Positions 23,008 to 31,958 of a stretch of 43,803 nt of DNA are shown here, in pieces. Location: assembly GCA_035640155.1 (NCBI GenBank), contig DASQWR010000211.1:1-43803 (forward strand). Direction: 5' to 3'. The translations under genes and the position numbers were made by a program. The DNA comes from JALYQB01 sp035640155. Its GTDB lineage: Bacteria; Actinomycetota; Actinomycetes; Mycobacteriales; Pseudonocardiaceae. The notes under the pieces are model-generated. The model worked only from the letters and a program-made list of their open reading frames with translations. It ran no database searches and was not told where the DNA came from. Positions within the stretch are counted from its first letter, which is position 1, and each line of letters opens with the position of its first letter.

Positions 23008-24366
23008 TCATACCGCCTCTGACGCCTTGCGCGCGGCGACCAGCACCGGGTCCCAGACCGGGGCGAACGGCGGGGCGTAGCCGAGGTCGAGGTTGATCAT
23101 CTCCTCGACGGTCATCCCGTTCCACAGGGCCGCCGCGCACACGTCGACCCGCTTGCCGGTGCCCTCCCGGCCGACGAGCTGGGCGCCGAGCAGCCGCCCG
23201 GTGCGCCGCTCGGCGATCACCTTGACGGTGATCGGGCTGGCACCGGGGAAGTAGCCGGCGCGGGTGGTCGAGTCCACCGTGGCGCTGACCGTCGCGAACC
23301 CCGCGGCGCCTGCCTCGGCCTCTAGCAGGCCGGTGCGGCCGATCTCCAGGTCGCACACCTTGGACACCGCGGTGCCGACCACGCCGGGGAAGGTGGCGTA
23401 GCCGCCGCCCAGGTTCACCCCGATCACCCGGCCGTGCTTGTTGGCGTGGGTGCCCAGCGGGATGTGCACCAGCCGCCCGGACACCCGGTGGAACACCTCG
23501 ACGCAGTCGCCGCCAGCCCAGACCCCGTCGTGGCCCGGAACCCGCATCCGCATGTCGGTCAGGACGCCACCTGACTCCCCCAGGGGAAGCCCGGCCTTCC
23601 TGGCGAGCTCGGTGTTCGGTCGCACGCCGATGCCCAGCACGACGATGTCGGCGGGCAGCTCACCCCCCTCGGTGGCCACCGCGGTCACACGACCGTCGCG
23701 GCCGGTCTCGAATCCCGAGACCGGCGTGCCGGCGCGCACCTGGATGCCCATTCCCTCCATCGCCTCGCGCACCAGGGCACCCATGTCCGGGTCGAGCGTG
23801 GTCATCGGCTCCGGCGCCTGGTCCACCAGCGTGACCTCCAGGCCGCGGCGCACCATGGCTTCGGCCATCTCGACGCCGATGTAGCCCCCACCGACCACCA
23901 CCGCCCGCCGCGGTCGCTCGGCCAGCCCGTCCAGCACGTCCGCGCCGTCGTCCAGCGTCTGGACGCCGTAGATCCCGGGGGCGTCGGCCCCGGGCAGGGG
24001 CGGGCGCACCGGGACCGCCCCGGTCGCGACGACGAGCTCGTCGAAACCCTCCGTGCTGCTCGCGTCGCTGTCGAGCTCGCGCACCCGCACCGTGCGGGCG
24101 TCCAGGTCGATTCCGGTGACCTCGGTGCGCAGGCGCAGGTCGATCCCGTTGTCCCGGTGGGCTGCGGCGCCGCGGGCGATCAGTGCATCCGGGCCGTCGA
24201 CGTCGCCGGCCACCCAGTACGGGATGCCGCACGCCGAGTAGGACACGTGGTGGCTGCGCTCGAACGCCACCACCTCGAGCGCGTCCCGCCCGGCAGCACG
24301 CAGCGTCTGCGAGGCGGCGCTCATCCCGACCGCATCCCCACCGATGACCACCACGCGCCTCGTCAC
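23008..24366 (-). CDS. CoA-disulfide reductase / NADH oxidase-like flavoprotein
   Basis: The 452-residue protein is a class III pyridine-nucleotide disulfide oxidoreductase. It has the FAD-binding VVVIGGDAVG, the single redox-active C46 in SYSACGIPYW (as in CoA-disulfide reductases and NADH oxidases), a second dinucleotide motif VVVGGGYIGVEMAEAM, VWAGGDCVEV (FAD ribityl), and a C-terminal dimerisation domain. The substrate (CoA-disulfide, oxygen or persulfide) is not fixed by sequence. GTG 24366 is chosen because the FAD motif starts four residues later; upstream open frame to 24630 is discounted. It converges with the acyl-CoA dehydrogenase. Confidence 0.9.
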   Translation of the reverse strand: MTRRVVVIGGDAVGMSAASQTLRAAGRDALEVVAFERSHHVSYSACGIPYWVAGDVDGPDALIARGAAAHRDNGIDLRLRTEVTGIDLDARTVRVRELDSDASSTEGFDELVVATGAVPVRPPLPGADAPGIYGVQTLDDGADVLDGLAERPRRAVVVGGGYIGVEMAEAMVRRGLEVTLVDQAPEPMTTLDPDMGALVREAMEGMGIQVRAGTPVSGFETGRDGRVTAVATEGGELPADIVVLGIGVRPNTELARKAGLPLGESGGVLTDMRMRVPGHDGVWAGGDCVEVFHRVSGRLVHIPLGTHANKHGRVIGVNLGGGYATFPGVVGTAVSKVCDLEIGRTGLLEAEAGAAGFATVSATVDSTTRAGYFPGASPITVKVIAERRTGRLLGAQLVGREGTGKRVDVCAAALWNGMTVEEMINLDLGYAPPFAPVWDPVLVAARKASEAV

Positions 24367-24541
24367 GAGCTCACCCCACCGCCTGCCGGCGCACCGGTCA
24401 AGCGCAGCCGCTCGACAGCACCTACGCTGCGCACCCGTGCACGAGTCCGGGACGGAGGCCGCCGCTGCTCCACATCCGAGCGCTGTATGGCGGGGTGCCC
24501 CACCACCGGCACGGACCACGACGGCGGAGGGTGGCACAGGC

Positions 24542-25219
24542 GTGCAGGTGGCAGCGAGGACCGAGGTCGGGTTGGTCCGTGGGCGAAACGAGGACGACCT
24601 GCTCGTCGACGTGCAGCGTCGGGTCTTCATGGTGGCCGACGGCCTGGGCGGCCACCCGAGCGGGGACGTCGCCAGCGGGCTCGCGGTGCGGACGGCGCAG
24701 GCCGCGGTGACGGACGAGCCCCCGCGGGACGAGGCGGAGCCGGGAGCAGCGCTCGGTGCGGTCCTGCACGCTGCGCACGACGCGGTGCTCGGCGGTGCCG
24801 CTCAGGACATCAGCCGGCGGGGCATGGGCACGACCGCCGTGCTCGCCTACCTCTCCGAGGACGACCAACGGCTGTGGGTGGCCCACGTGGGCGACAGCCG
24901 CGCCTACCTGTTCCATGCGGGTGAGCTCCGTCAGCTCACCGTCGACCACACGATCGGTGGCCGGGGTGGGGGCCTCGCCCAGGCCCTGGGCACCTCCGGC
25001 GCGGTGGCACCCGACATCGTCGATGTCGACCTCGAACCCGGGGACCGGATCCTGCTGTGTACCGACGGCCTGACCGACATGGTCGACGACGACGGCATCG
25101 CTGCGCGCCTGGGCTCCGGCGAGCCGCCCCAGCGCATCACCGATCTCCTGGTCGAGGATGCCCTCAGGAACGGCGGAGTCGACAACGTCACCGTCGTCGT
25201 GATCGAAGCGGGTCGCTGA
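24542..25219 (+). CDS. PP2C-family serine/threonine protein phosphatase
   Basis: The 225-residue phosphatase shows the PP2C metal-binding motifs in order: RGRNEDDLL, VADGLGGHPSGD, GMGTTAV, VGDSRAYLF, LLCTDGLTDMV and DNVTVVVIEA. The conserved Asp residues coordinate two metal ions. Length and lack of membrane spans indicate a soluble enzyme, probably acting against Ser/Thr kinases of the PknB type elsewhere in the genome. The start is placed at GTG 24542 after a GGAGGG site; the frame is open upstream to 24344 but the extra residues are low-complexity. It is divergent from the flavoprotein gene. Confidence 0.9.
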   Translation: MQVAARTEVGLVRGRNEDDLLVDVQRRVFMVADGLGGHPSGDVASGLAVRTAQAAVTDEPPRDEAEPGAALGAVLHAAHDAVLGGAAQDISRRGMGTTAVLAYLSEDDQRLWVAHVGDSRAYLFHAGELRQLTVDHTIGGRGGGLAQALGTSGAVAPDIVDVDLEPGDRILLCTDGLTDMVDDDGIAARLGSGEPPQRITDLLVEDALRNGGVDNVTVVVIEAGR

Positions 25220-25228
25220 CCCGGTGCG

Positions 25229-26101
25229 CTACCTTTCCCCCCGCTCGCCGCGGAGGAAGCGCTCGATCTCGGCGGCGAGATCGTCCCCCGACGGAAGGCC
25301 CGAGAAGTCGGCCGGCGTGGGCACCTCGCCGTCGAAGGCAGCCTCGAGACGGCGCACCAGCTCGCGGTACTCCTCGCTGTTGGCCACGATCTCGTCGATC
25401 TGGGTCAGCGTGCTGTCGGCGACCGCGCGCAGCTCCCCGGCATCGAGCTCCAGCTCGGTCACCGCGGCCAGCGTCTCCACGAGCGCGGCACTGGCCGCTG
25501 GGTAGGGCATGGCCGCCAGGTAGTGCGGCACTCGCGCCCAGATCCCGATGGCGGGGATGTCCGCGGCGGCGAAGCCCTCCTGCAGAGCGGTCTGGATCCC
25601 GGCCGGGACCTCGGTGGTGCCAGGCACCATGCCCACCTGTGCCGCGAGCTCGGCGACGGTGGCGATCCCCGTCAGGCGAACCGGGCGGGTGTGGGGAACG
25701 GGAGCGGCGTAGGCGCCGACGCCGACCACGAGCCGCACCCCCAGCTGCTCGGCCAGGCCCACGACGTCCCGCACGAAGGCGTGCCACGACATGTCAGGCT
25801 CGGGCCCGACCAGGACGAGGACGTGGCGGCCGGCGGCGTCCTGACCGGCCCGCAGCTCGATTTCGGGCCAGTTCAAGCCCGCGACGACTCCGTCGGAGAT
25901 CCGCGCGATGGGACGACGAGCCCGGAAGTCGATGAGCTCGTCCGCGCTGAACGTGGCCAGCACATCGGTCGGGATCGTCTCGAGGAACTGGGCGATCGCT
26001 GCCCGGGCGCCGAAGCCTGCGTCGGCCCAGCTCTCGGTGGCGAGGAGCAGCACCGGCGACTCCAGCGAACGGTGCGAGTGCAGCTGGTACAGGGACATCA
26101 T
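25229..26101 (-). CDS. PAC2 family protein (proteasome assembly chaperone-like)
   Basis: The 290-residue protein matches the PAC2 family. Visible conserved segments are PVLLLATESWADAGFGARAA, VLVLVGPEPDMSW, LVVGVGAYAAPVPHTRP and IWARVPHYLAAMPYPAASAAL. The family name comes from eukaryotic proteasome chaperones; the actinobacterial role is not established. ATG 26101 is taken as the start, with ATG 26098 or 26128 possible. It converges with the PP2C gene (9 bases between stops). Confidence 0.88.
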   Translation of the reverse strand: MMSLYQLHSHRSLESPVLLLATESWADAGFGARAAIAQFLETIPTDVLATFSADELIDFRARRPIARISDGVVAGLNWPEIELRAGQDAAGRHVLVLVGPEPDMSWHAFVRDVVGLAEQLGVRLVVGVGAYAAPVPHTRPVRLTGIATVAELAAQVGMVPGTTEVPAGIQTALQEGFAAADIPAIGIWARVPHYLAAMPYPAASAALVETLAAVTELELDAGELRAVADSTLTQIDEIVANSEEYRELVRRLEAAFDGEVPTPADFSGLPSGDDLAAEIERFLRGERGER

Positions 26102-26239
26102 CGGGCGCCAACGTGGACCATGGACCAACCCTAGACCCGGCAGTGGGTCTGGTGTACCGGGTGAGAGGCTCGAGCGGAGCTCAGGAGCGCGTTCGACTGA
26201 GCGCCCCTGCCCGAAGCCGCAGCGCTCAGCGGCCGACCC

Positions 26240-29200
26240 TCAGCCGCGCGCCATGTCGACGAAGCGGCTGTAGTGCAGCTGGTGGGCGACGGTGATCGTG
26301 GCGGTCGGCCCGTTGCGGTGCTTGGCCAGTATCAGGTCCGCTTCACCGGCGCGGGGGTCGTCACGCTCGAACGCGTCCGGCCGGTGCAATAGCACAACCA
26401 TATCAGCATCCTGCTCGATTGAGTTATGCGCAGCTATTCCATTCGCAATGAAGTTATGGGTTCCGAGCACAGTTGCGTCGTAAACCTCTTGCTCACCAAT
26501 GCTCTCCACAGAAACAGCCTTGTCCCAAAATACGTCGTTGTTTGCGAGCATTTCCAGCTCGGCGTCATGCAGCACGGTGGCACTCCTACGGAGCTTTGCA
26601 CGGCCGGGTGCGTGCTCCCAGGTTCTTGAGCCGTAGTATTTTGATCCCGTCGTGGCGGCAAGTTCTCGGCCCGTCATCTGCTGTTCGATGAGCAGCGCCT
26701 GGACCTTAACCCAAACCTCTCGTGGAATGGTATCCGGATTCGCCCTTCCAACAATGTTCCGTAGCCGATCGGTGACGTCTTGCGCAGCAGTACCTCGCTG
26801 GCCGTGTACCCCGATCTCTCGCAGAAAGGTCAGCTGGTTCTCGGCGCCATAGATATAGAGGTGCCAGCCGTCACGGTAGTCCGGCTTCTGGGTCCGCTTC
26901 AGACGGCTGAGCACACCGAACCGCAGCAGCAGGCGCGAGACGTCCTCGACGAGATGGCAACTTGTCGAGGCGTAGTAGATCTTTCCCATCGAGGCCCATT
27001 TGTCCCAGCTGACCGACCCGTCCGTAGCCCAGAGGTGCCGCAGGAACAGCGCGATCTGCGCGTTGGGCAGGCTGAAAATCCCGTCCGGCACGAACTTCTC
27101 GTGGCTCCGACAGCCGAACAGGCCCATTCCGTCCAGCCACGCCGCGATCGGATTGCGCTTGCCGTGGGTGAGGTGAAACGGCGCCGGCAGTCTCAGCGAG
27201 GTGCACCGCGCGGCCTCGTACTCGTCGCGTACAGCGGTGATGCCGAACTCCCGCGCTGCCTCGGTGACCGCGCGCAAGTTCTCCTCGTCGACACTGGCGT
27301 AACGGATTGGCTGGCGGCGGACGAACGAGCCGTCTCCGAGGAGGTGCGCCAGCAGCACGACGTGCTGCTCCGGCCACGGCTGGACGGTTGCCGGTTCGGG
27401 AAGTCGGCGCGGCACGGCCAGCCGAGACCCGGGGGCAAGCTCATCGAGCCGACACCACCCGTCAAGGGTGAGGAAGGGGTGGTTGGCGGTCGCCTCCACG
27501 ACCCGACCGGACGCCGTCCGCAGCCGAAAGACCTCCTTGATCCCGCTCGGGAAGGCGTGGGTCATGGGGCGAGCGACGAGCCGGAGCCGCTCATCGAGTG
27601 ACCACACCGGGACGTCCCGCTCGCCGGAGCGCAGCAGGTCCCCCAGCGTCACCTCAGCGCCGGTGTCGGCGCGGAGGACCCGGGTCCCCGCCGTCAGGCA
27701 GCCGGACTCGCGCAGGTCGGCAAGCATCGGTTTCCGGTCGGTGCGTTGCTCGGGGCCGCGGTTCAGCTGGCTGATCGCGACCAGCGGCACCTCGAGCTCC
27801 TTGGCCAGCAGCTTGAGCTGCCGGGAGAACTCGCTGACCTCCTGCTGGCGGGACTCGACCCGCTTGCCCGAGGTCATCAGCTGCAGGTAGTCGAGCACGA
27901 TCAGCTTGAGGTCGTTGCGTTGCTTGAGCCGCCGGGCCTTGGCCCGGATCTCCATCATCGTCATGTTCGGCGAGTCGTCGATGAACAGCGGGGCCTCGCT
28001 GATCTCGCCCATCCGCCGGGCCAGCCGGGTCCAGTCGTCGTCGCTCATCCGACCGGAGCGCATGGCGGAGAGCTGGATGCGTGCCTCCGCGGAGAGCAGC
28101 CGCATCACGATCTCGGTGCGGCTCATCTCCAACGAGAAGACGACGCTGGACATCCCGTGCTTCACCGAGCACGAACGCGCCCAGTCCAGCCCCAGTGTCG
28201 AGTTGTGCGTCGGGATCATCGACCGACCGGCGAGGTAGAGGTGCTCGGCGTTATCGACCTGCACGCAGCGCACCGGGACACTGCACACCGGGCGGACGCC
28301 GGTGATGTACCGGTGACCGGACCGGGTGCGCACCGAGTGGCTCAGCCGGCGGCCGGCTGCGGTGCAGCGCAGCGTCGCAGCGAGCTCCTCGGTGGTGCGG
28401 ATCTCGGGACCGGCCCACGGGGAGCGGTGGGACCTGCGGGTATCGGTGAGCCACTGGTGCTGGGCATCAGCGACGATCACCGAGCCGTCCGAGAACTCGA
28501 CCTGGAAACATGGTCGGTCGACCATCACCGCGGTGGCTGCCACCACCGTCGTGGGACAGCCCGACGCGTCGAGCAGCTGATCGCCCACGGCGACCTGGCC
28601 CATTGTGGTCCACCCGTCCGGGGTGGGTAACGCCGTGTCCAGGGCCAGCGCCTTGCCCAACCCCGGCCGCGCCGCGACGACCACCATCTGTCCCGGGTGC
28701 AAGCCGTTGGTGACAGCGTCGAGGTCGGCGAACCCGGTGGGGACGCCGGACGCCGCGCCACCGTGCGATGCGATCGCGTCGATCTCGTCCATCGTGGGCT
28801 GGAGCAGCTCCTCGAGCGCGACGTAGTCCTCGCTCATCCGCCGCTCGGTGACGTCGTAGATCGCCATCTGGGCCCGGTCGACCACGGTGTCGACCTCCGC
28901 GCCCTCCGCCCCGTGATAGCCGAGCTGCACGATGCGGGTGCCCGCCTCGACCAGCCGCCGCAGCACCGCCTTCTCCGCGACGATCTCGGCGTAGTAGCCG
29001 GCGTTCGCCGCAGTGGGCACGGTGGCGATCAGGGTGTGCAGGTAGGGCGCCCCTCCGACCCGACCCAGCTCGCCGCGCCGTTCGAGCTCAGCTGAGACGG
29101 TGACCGGGTCGGCCGGCTCGCCGCGCCCGTAGAGGTCCAGCACGCAGTCGTACACCGCCTGGTGCGCCGGCCGGTAGAAGTCACCGGGGCGGAGCACCTC

Positions 29201-29332
29201 CACGACATCGGCGATGGCGTCCTTGGACAACAGCATCCCGCCGAGGACCGACTGCTCCGCGGTGATGTCCTGCGGCGGCTGCCGGTCGAACTGACCTCCG
29301 ACCTGGGTCCCGCGGTCGTCCACCAGTGCCAC
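26240..29332 (-). CDS. dnaB: Replicative DNA helicase DnaB precursor with two inteins
   Basis: The 1030-residue precursor contains a 454-residue DnaB. Extein 1 (1-227) has the N-terminal domain (QDITAEQSVLGGMLLSKDAI) and ends inside the Walker A loop (ARPGLGK). Extein 2 (378-544) resumes with STLGLDWARS and holds Walker B (IVLDYLQLM). Extein 3 (971-1030) starts SIEQDADMVVLLHRPDAF. The two intervening segments are inteins, described separately. DnaB is the ring helicase that unwinds DNA ahead of the fork. GTG 29332 follows a purine-rich AGGTGGCGG. The precursor is inactive until both inteins splice, because one interrupts the ATP-binding loop. It is next to rplI in mycobacteria too. Confidence 0.97.
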   Translation of the reverse strand: MALVDDRGTQVGGQFDRQPPQDITAEQSVLGGMLLSKDAIADVVEVLRPGDFYRPAHQAVYDCVLDLYGRGEPADPVTVSAELERRGELGRVGGAPYLHTLIATVPTAANAGYYAEIVAEKAVLRRLVEAGTRIVQLGYHGAEGAEVDTVVDRAQMAIYDVTERRMSEDYVALEELLQPTMDEIDAIASHGGAASGVPTGFADLDAVTNGLHPGQMVVVAARPGLGKALALDTALPTPDGWTTMGQVAVGDQLLDASGCPTTVVAATAVMVDRPCFQVEFSDGSVIVADAQHQWLTDTRRSHRSPWAGPEIRTTEELAATLRCTAAGRRLSHSVRTRSGHRYITGVRPVCSVPVRCVQVDNAEHLYLAGRSMIPTHNSTLGLDWARSCSVKHGMSSVVFSLEMSRTEIVMRLLSAEARIQLSAMRSGRMSDDDWTRLARRMGEISEAPLFIDDSPNMTMMEIRAKARRLKQRNDLKLIVLDYLQLMTSGKRVESRQQEVSEFSRQLKLLAKELEVPLVAISQLNRGPEQRTDRKPMLADLRESGCLTAGTRVLRADTGAEVTLGDLLRSGERDVPVWSLDERLRLVARPMTHAFPSGIKEVFRLRTASGRVVEATANHPFLTLDGWCRLDELAPGSRLAVPRRLPEPATVQPWPEQHVVLLAHLLGDGSFVRRQPIRYASVDEENLRAVTEAAREFGITAVRDEYEAARCTSLRLPAPFHLTHGKRNPIAAWLDGMGLFGCRSHEKFVPDGIFSLPNAQIALFLRHLWATDGSVSWDKWASMGKIYYASTSCHLVEDVSRLLLRFGVLSRLKRTQKPDYRDGWHLYIYGAENQLTFLREIGVHGQRGTAAQDVTDRLRNIVGRANPDTIPREVWVKVQALLIEQQMTGRELAATTGSKYYGSRTWEHAPGRAKLRRSATVLHDAELEMLANNDVFWDKAVSVESIGEQEVYDATVLGTHNFIANGIAAHNSIEQDADMVVLLHRPDAFERDDPRAGEADLILAKHRNGPTATITVAHQLHYSRFVDMARG
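26423..27700 (-). other. Intein 2 of DnaB: class 1 intein with LAGLIDADG homing endonuclease
   Basis: This covers residues 545-970 of the precursor (426 residues). It begins Cys545 (CLTAGTRVLRADTGAEVTLG), has TANHPFLT in block B, LAHLLGDGSF and LRHLWATDGSV as the two LAGLIDADG motifs, and ends GIAAHN before Ser971. It closely resembles the DnaB intein of Mycobacterium tuberculosis by memory, at the same SG/SIEQDAD site. The 5' third of this segment on the plus strand (26423-27000) is visibly AT-richer than the exteins. Confidence 0.93.
28202..28651 (-). other. Intein 1 of DnaB: class 3 mini-intein at the Walker A loop
   Basis: This covers residues 228-377 of the precursor (150 residues, too small for a homing endonuclease). 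It begins with Ala (ALALDTALPTPDGW), not Cys or Ser, and ends THN before Ser378. The three class 3 hallmark residues are visible: Trp in block B (DAQHQWLT), Cys in block F (VRCVQVDNAEHLYL) and Thr before the terminal HN. Class 3 inteins start splicing with this internal Cys. Confidence 0.85.
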
Positions 29333-29852
29333 TGCACCGCCACCTGCCCCTCTCGACCCGGTCCCCGAACGGCCAATGAAACTCGAACTCCTGTTCTATC
29401 CGAGACCTCCGACACTCCAGTCCTGACACAACGGCCGACGCGACCCGAGACGGCGCGAGGGCGGAGGTTAGGCCGCCTTAAGTACCCCGGGCAAGCACTC
29501 CAGTCTTCAGCCTGGGGACAGGCTGGGGACCGCCGGCCAAGCGGCGCTCCCGGGGTCCCCACGATCCCCTGTACAGGTGGGGACAACCTGGGGGCAACTC
29601 GCCGATCGCAGCCATTACCGCAGCGCAGCGCTGGTGTCTGGGCTGTGGACAGAATCAGTGCCAGCGGCTCGGCGTGTCCCGTCCATGAGCCACCCCCGGC
29701 GTGTCGCACACCGCCACCCGTTTGGCCGCTTCAAGCCCGCCGCCGCCGCCGAGCGTTCAGGGGTGACGAGCACGTTGTCGTCTGCCTAGTGTCGCTTCAG
29801 CGGGTTACCCACCACGCCCCTGAGGGTCGCCCGGAGACGCACGGGAGGACAC
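29333..29852. other. Intergenic region between dnaB and the LVIVD/PA gene
   Basis: There is no convincing gene in these 520 bases. They must hold the dnaB promoter (minus strand) and the promoter of the secreted protein gene (plus strand). The clearest structure is the inverted repeat GTCCCCAC (29555-29562) / GTGGGGAC (29577-29584), with a palindromic CTGTACAG between its arms. GGGGAC-type words occur several times in 29510-29590. Confidence 0.6.
29555..29584. promoter_or_regulatory. Inverted repeat in the dnaB upstream region
   Basis: A perfect 8-bp inverted repeat with a 14-base spacer; the spacer ends in CTGTACAG, itself a palindrome. It may be a regulator site or a hairpin. Its partner is unknown. 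Confidence 0.3.
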
Positions 29853-31958
29853 GTGGAGCCACGACGCCAGCACCCGCGCGGCCGAGCCGGTGTGGTCGCC
29901 GCCGCTGCGATGGCACTGATCTGCCTCGTCCCCGGCACCGGCATCGCGCACCCGGACCACGGGGGTGGCGGCACAGAGCTCTTCCCGGGCGAGGGGGTGG
30001 TCAGCGAGGCCAAGCAGCACGAGGGCGACGAGGGCCACCTGCCCGCTCGTCACGACGGCGACATCGAGCTCGTCGGCAAGGGTGAGGTGACCAACCCGTC
30101 CGGCGCGGGCAACACCGGCCGCGTCGCCGACGTCACCGGCTACGGCGACTACGCCTACCTCAACGCGTTCAACGCCCCGACCTGCCAGGCCGGCGGGGTG
30201 CACGTGATGGACATCTCCGACCCGGTGAACCCGACCGAGGTGACTGACGCGTTCATCCCCACCAGCCCGGGCAGCTACGCCGGCGAGGGCATTCAGGTGG
30301 TGCCGATGGCCAACTCGTTCTTCCGCGGTGACCTGCTGGTGCACCAGAACGAGACCTGCGACCCGGCGCAGATCGTCGACCCCACCAAGGCCGGGGGCAT
30401 CTCGCTGTGGGACGTCTCGAACCCCAGGGCCCCCCAGCCGCTGACCCTGCACACCGGCGACTTCACCAACGCCGACGGTGGTACCGACCCCGCCCCGAAC
30501 ACCACCCATTCCATGCGGGTGTGGACCAGCGACCTCGACGGCCGGACCTACGTGGTGCTCGTGGACAACGAGGAGAGCACCAACGTCGACATCATGGACA
30601 TCACCAACCCCCGCCACCCGGTGTTGGTGAACGACACGCTGGACCTCGTCGCCCTGTTCGGCGTCGACCAGCAGAGCCCGGACACCCTGACCCAGGTCTT
30701 CAGCCACGATATGGACGTGTACCAGGTCGGCAAGCGCTACGTGATGAACATGAACTACTGGGACGGCGGCTACGTCCTGCTCGACGTCACCGACCCGCGA
30801 GCCGTCTCGCTGGTTGCCGAGAGCGACTTTGCCGAGTTCGACGAGGAGCAGTTAGAACGCGGCCGGGGGATCTCGCCCGAGGGTAACGCGCACCAGTCGG
30901 AGCTTTCCCCGAACCACAAGTTCATTATCGGCACCGACGAGGACTTCGCCCCGTTCCGCATCAGGGCCACGATCGACTCAGGGCCGCACCAGGGCACCGA
31001 GTACGCCGCGCTGCGGGCCGGGGGCACACCGCCGATCACGGAGGATGCAGCCGTGAGCGGGCCCACCACGTTCGTCGGACAGGGCTGCGGACCATTGCCG
31101 GCCGGTTCTGGCACCGCACTGATCGAACGCGGGGTCTGCCCGTTCCAGGTGAAGCTGGACAACGCCGCCGCCGCGGGTTACGCCGCTGGGCTGGTCTTCG
31201 GCGCGGCCGCACCGGACTGCGATGCCCTGATCAGCATGGCCTCGGTGGGCAGCATCCCGTTCCTCTATGTCGGGCGGACCACCGGGCTGCAACTGCTCGG
31301 CGTCGAGGGCGCTGCCCCGGAGACCGCCTGCACCACCCCGACGCCAGCGACCAGCACCAGCGCGGCGACCACCATCGTGGGGACCTTCGACGGCTGGGGC
31401 TATGTGCGGCTGTTCGAGACCAAGATCCCGAAGCAGGTGGGTCGAGAGGGCTCCATCAAGCAGCTCGACACCTACGCGATCGAGGAATCACAGGACCCGA
31501 CGTACGCGTTGGGCTCCGGTGACCTCTCCGTGCACGAGGTGGCCATGGACCCCGACACCGAGGTCGCCTACCTCTCCTACTACGCAGGCGGATTGCGGGT
31601 CGTGGAGTACGGACGGAACGGGCTGACCGAGGTCAGTGCCTTCATCGACGAGGGCGGCAACAACTTCTGGGGCGTCGAGGTCTGGCACGATGAGCACGGG
31701 ACCAAGTACGTGCTCGCCAGCGATCGTGACTTCGGGCTCTACGTGTTCCGCTACCCGCCGGCTGACGCGACGTGCCTGCAACTGACGCCGGCACTACTCA
31801 CAGGGCGCAGCGGCGGCTCAACCTGCGGGCTGCACCTCGACCGGGACGGTCACCGAGACCTCGGGGTGCAGCCGCACGGTGACGTCGTAGGTGCCGGTGG
31901 ACTTGATCGGCGCGCCGATATCGACGGTGCGCCTGTCCAGCACCGGGCCGCCGGCTGA
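29853..31958 (+). CDS. Secreted LVIVD-repeat protein with PA domain
   Basis: The 701-residue protein has a signal peptide (GVVAAAAMALICLVPGTGIA, cleavage around residue 33). Beta-propeller-like repeats then carry VHVMDISDPVNPTEV, ISLWDVSNPRAPQPL and VDIMDITNPRHPVLV, which is the LVIVD pattern. A PA (protease-associated) domain is inserted at about 390-485 (ALIERGVCPFQVKLDNAAAAGYAAG), followed by a last propeller part. The function is unknown; such proteins are extracytoplasmic. GTG 29853 has GGGAGGA upstream. The frame does not stop before rplI: the last 46 residues are antisense to the rplI 3' end, whose convergent stop is at 31818. The functional part ends near residue 635. Confidence 0.8.
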   Translation: MEPRRQHPRGRAGVVAAAAMALICLVPGTGIAHPDHGGGGTELFPGEGVVSEAKQHEGDEGHLPARHDGDIELVGKGEVTNPSGAGNTGRVADVTGYGDYAYLNAFNAPTCQAGGVHVMDISDPVNPTEVTDAFIPTSPGSYAGEGIQVVPMANSFFRGDLLVHQNETCDPAQIVDPTKAGGISLWDVSNPRAPQPLTLHTGDFTNADGGTDPAPNTTHSMRVWTSDLDGRTYVVLVDNEESTNVDIMDITNPRHPVLVNDTLDLVALFGVDQQSPDTLTQVFSHDMDVYQVGKRYVMNMNYWDGGYVLLDVTDPRAVSLVAESDFAEFDEEQLERGRGISPEGNAHQSELSPNHKFIIGTDEDFAPFRIRATIDSGPHQGTEYAALRAGGTPPITEDAAVSGPTTFVGQGCGPLPAGSGTALIERGVCPFQVKLDNAAAAGYAAGLVFGAAAPDCDALISMASVGSIPFLYVGRTTGLQLLGVEGAAPETACTTPTPATSTSAATTIVGTFDGWGYVRLFETKIPKQVGREGSIKQLDTYAIEESQDPTYALGSGDLSVHEVAMDPDTEVAYLSYYAGGLRVVEYGRNGLTEVSAFIDEGGNNFWGVEVWHDEHGTKYVLASDRDFGLYVFRYPPADATCLQLTPALLTGRSGGSTCGLHLDRDGHRDLGVQPHGDVVGAGGLDRRADIDGAPVQHRAAG

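Noticed and set aside
23008..24630. Extended start of the flavoprotein at 24630
   Set aside because: The first 88 codons lack similarity and overlap the PP2C gene; GTG 24366 precedes the FAD motif.
29853..31958. Calling the full 701 residues a functional protein
   Set aside because: The last 46 residues are antisense to rplI; treated as read-through of the frame.
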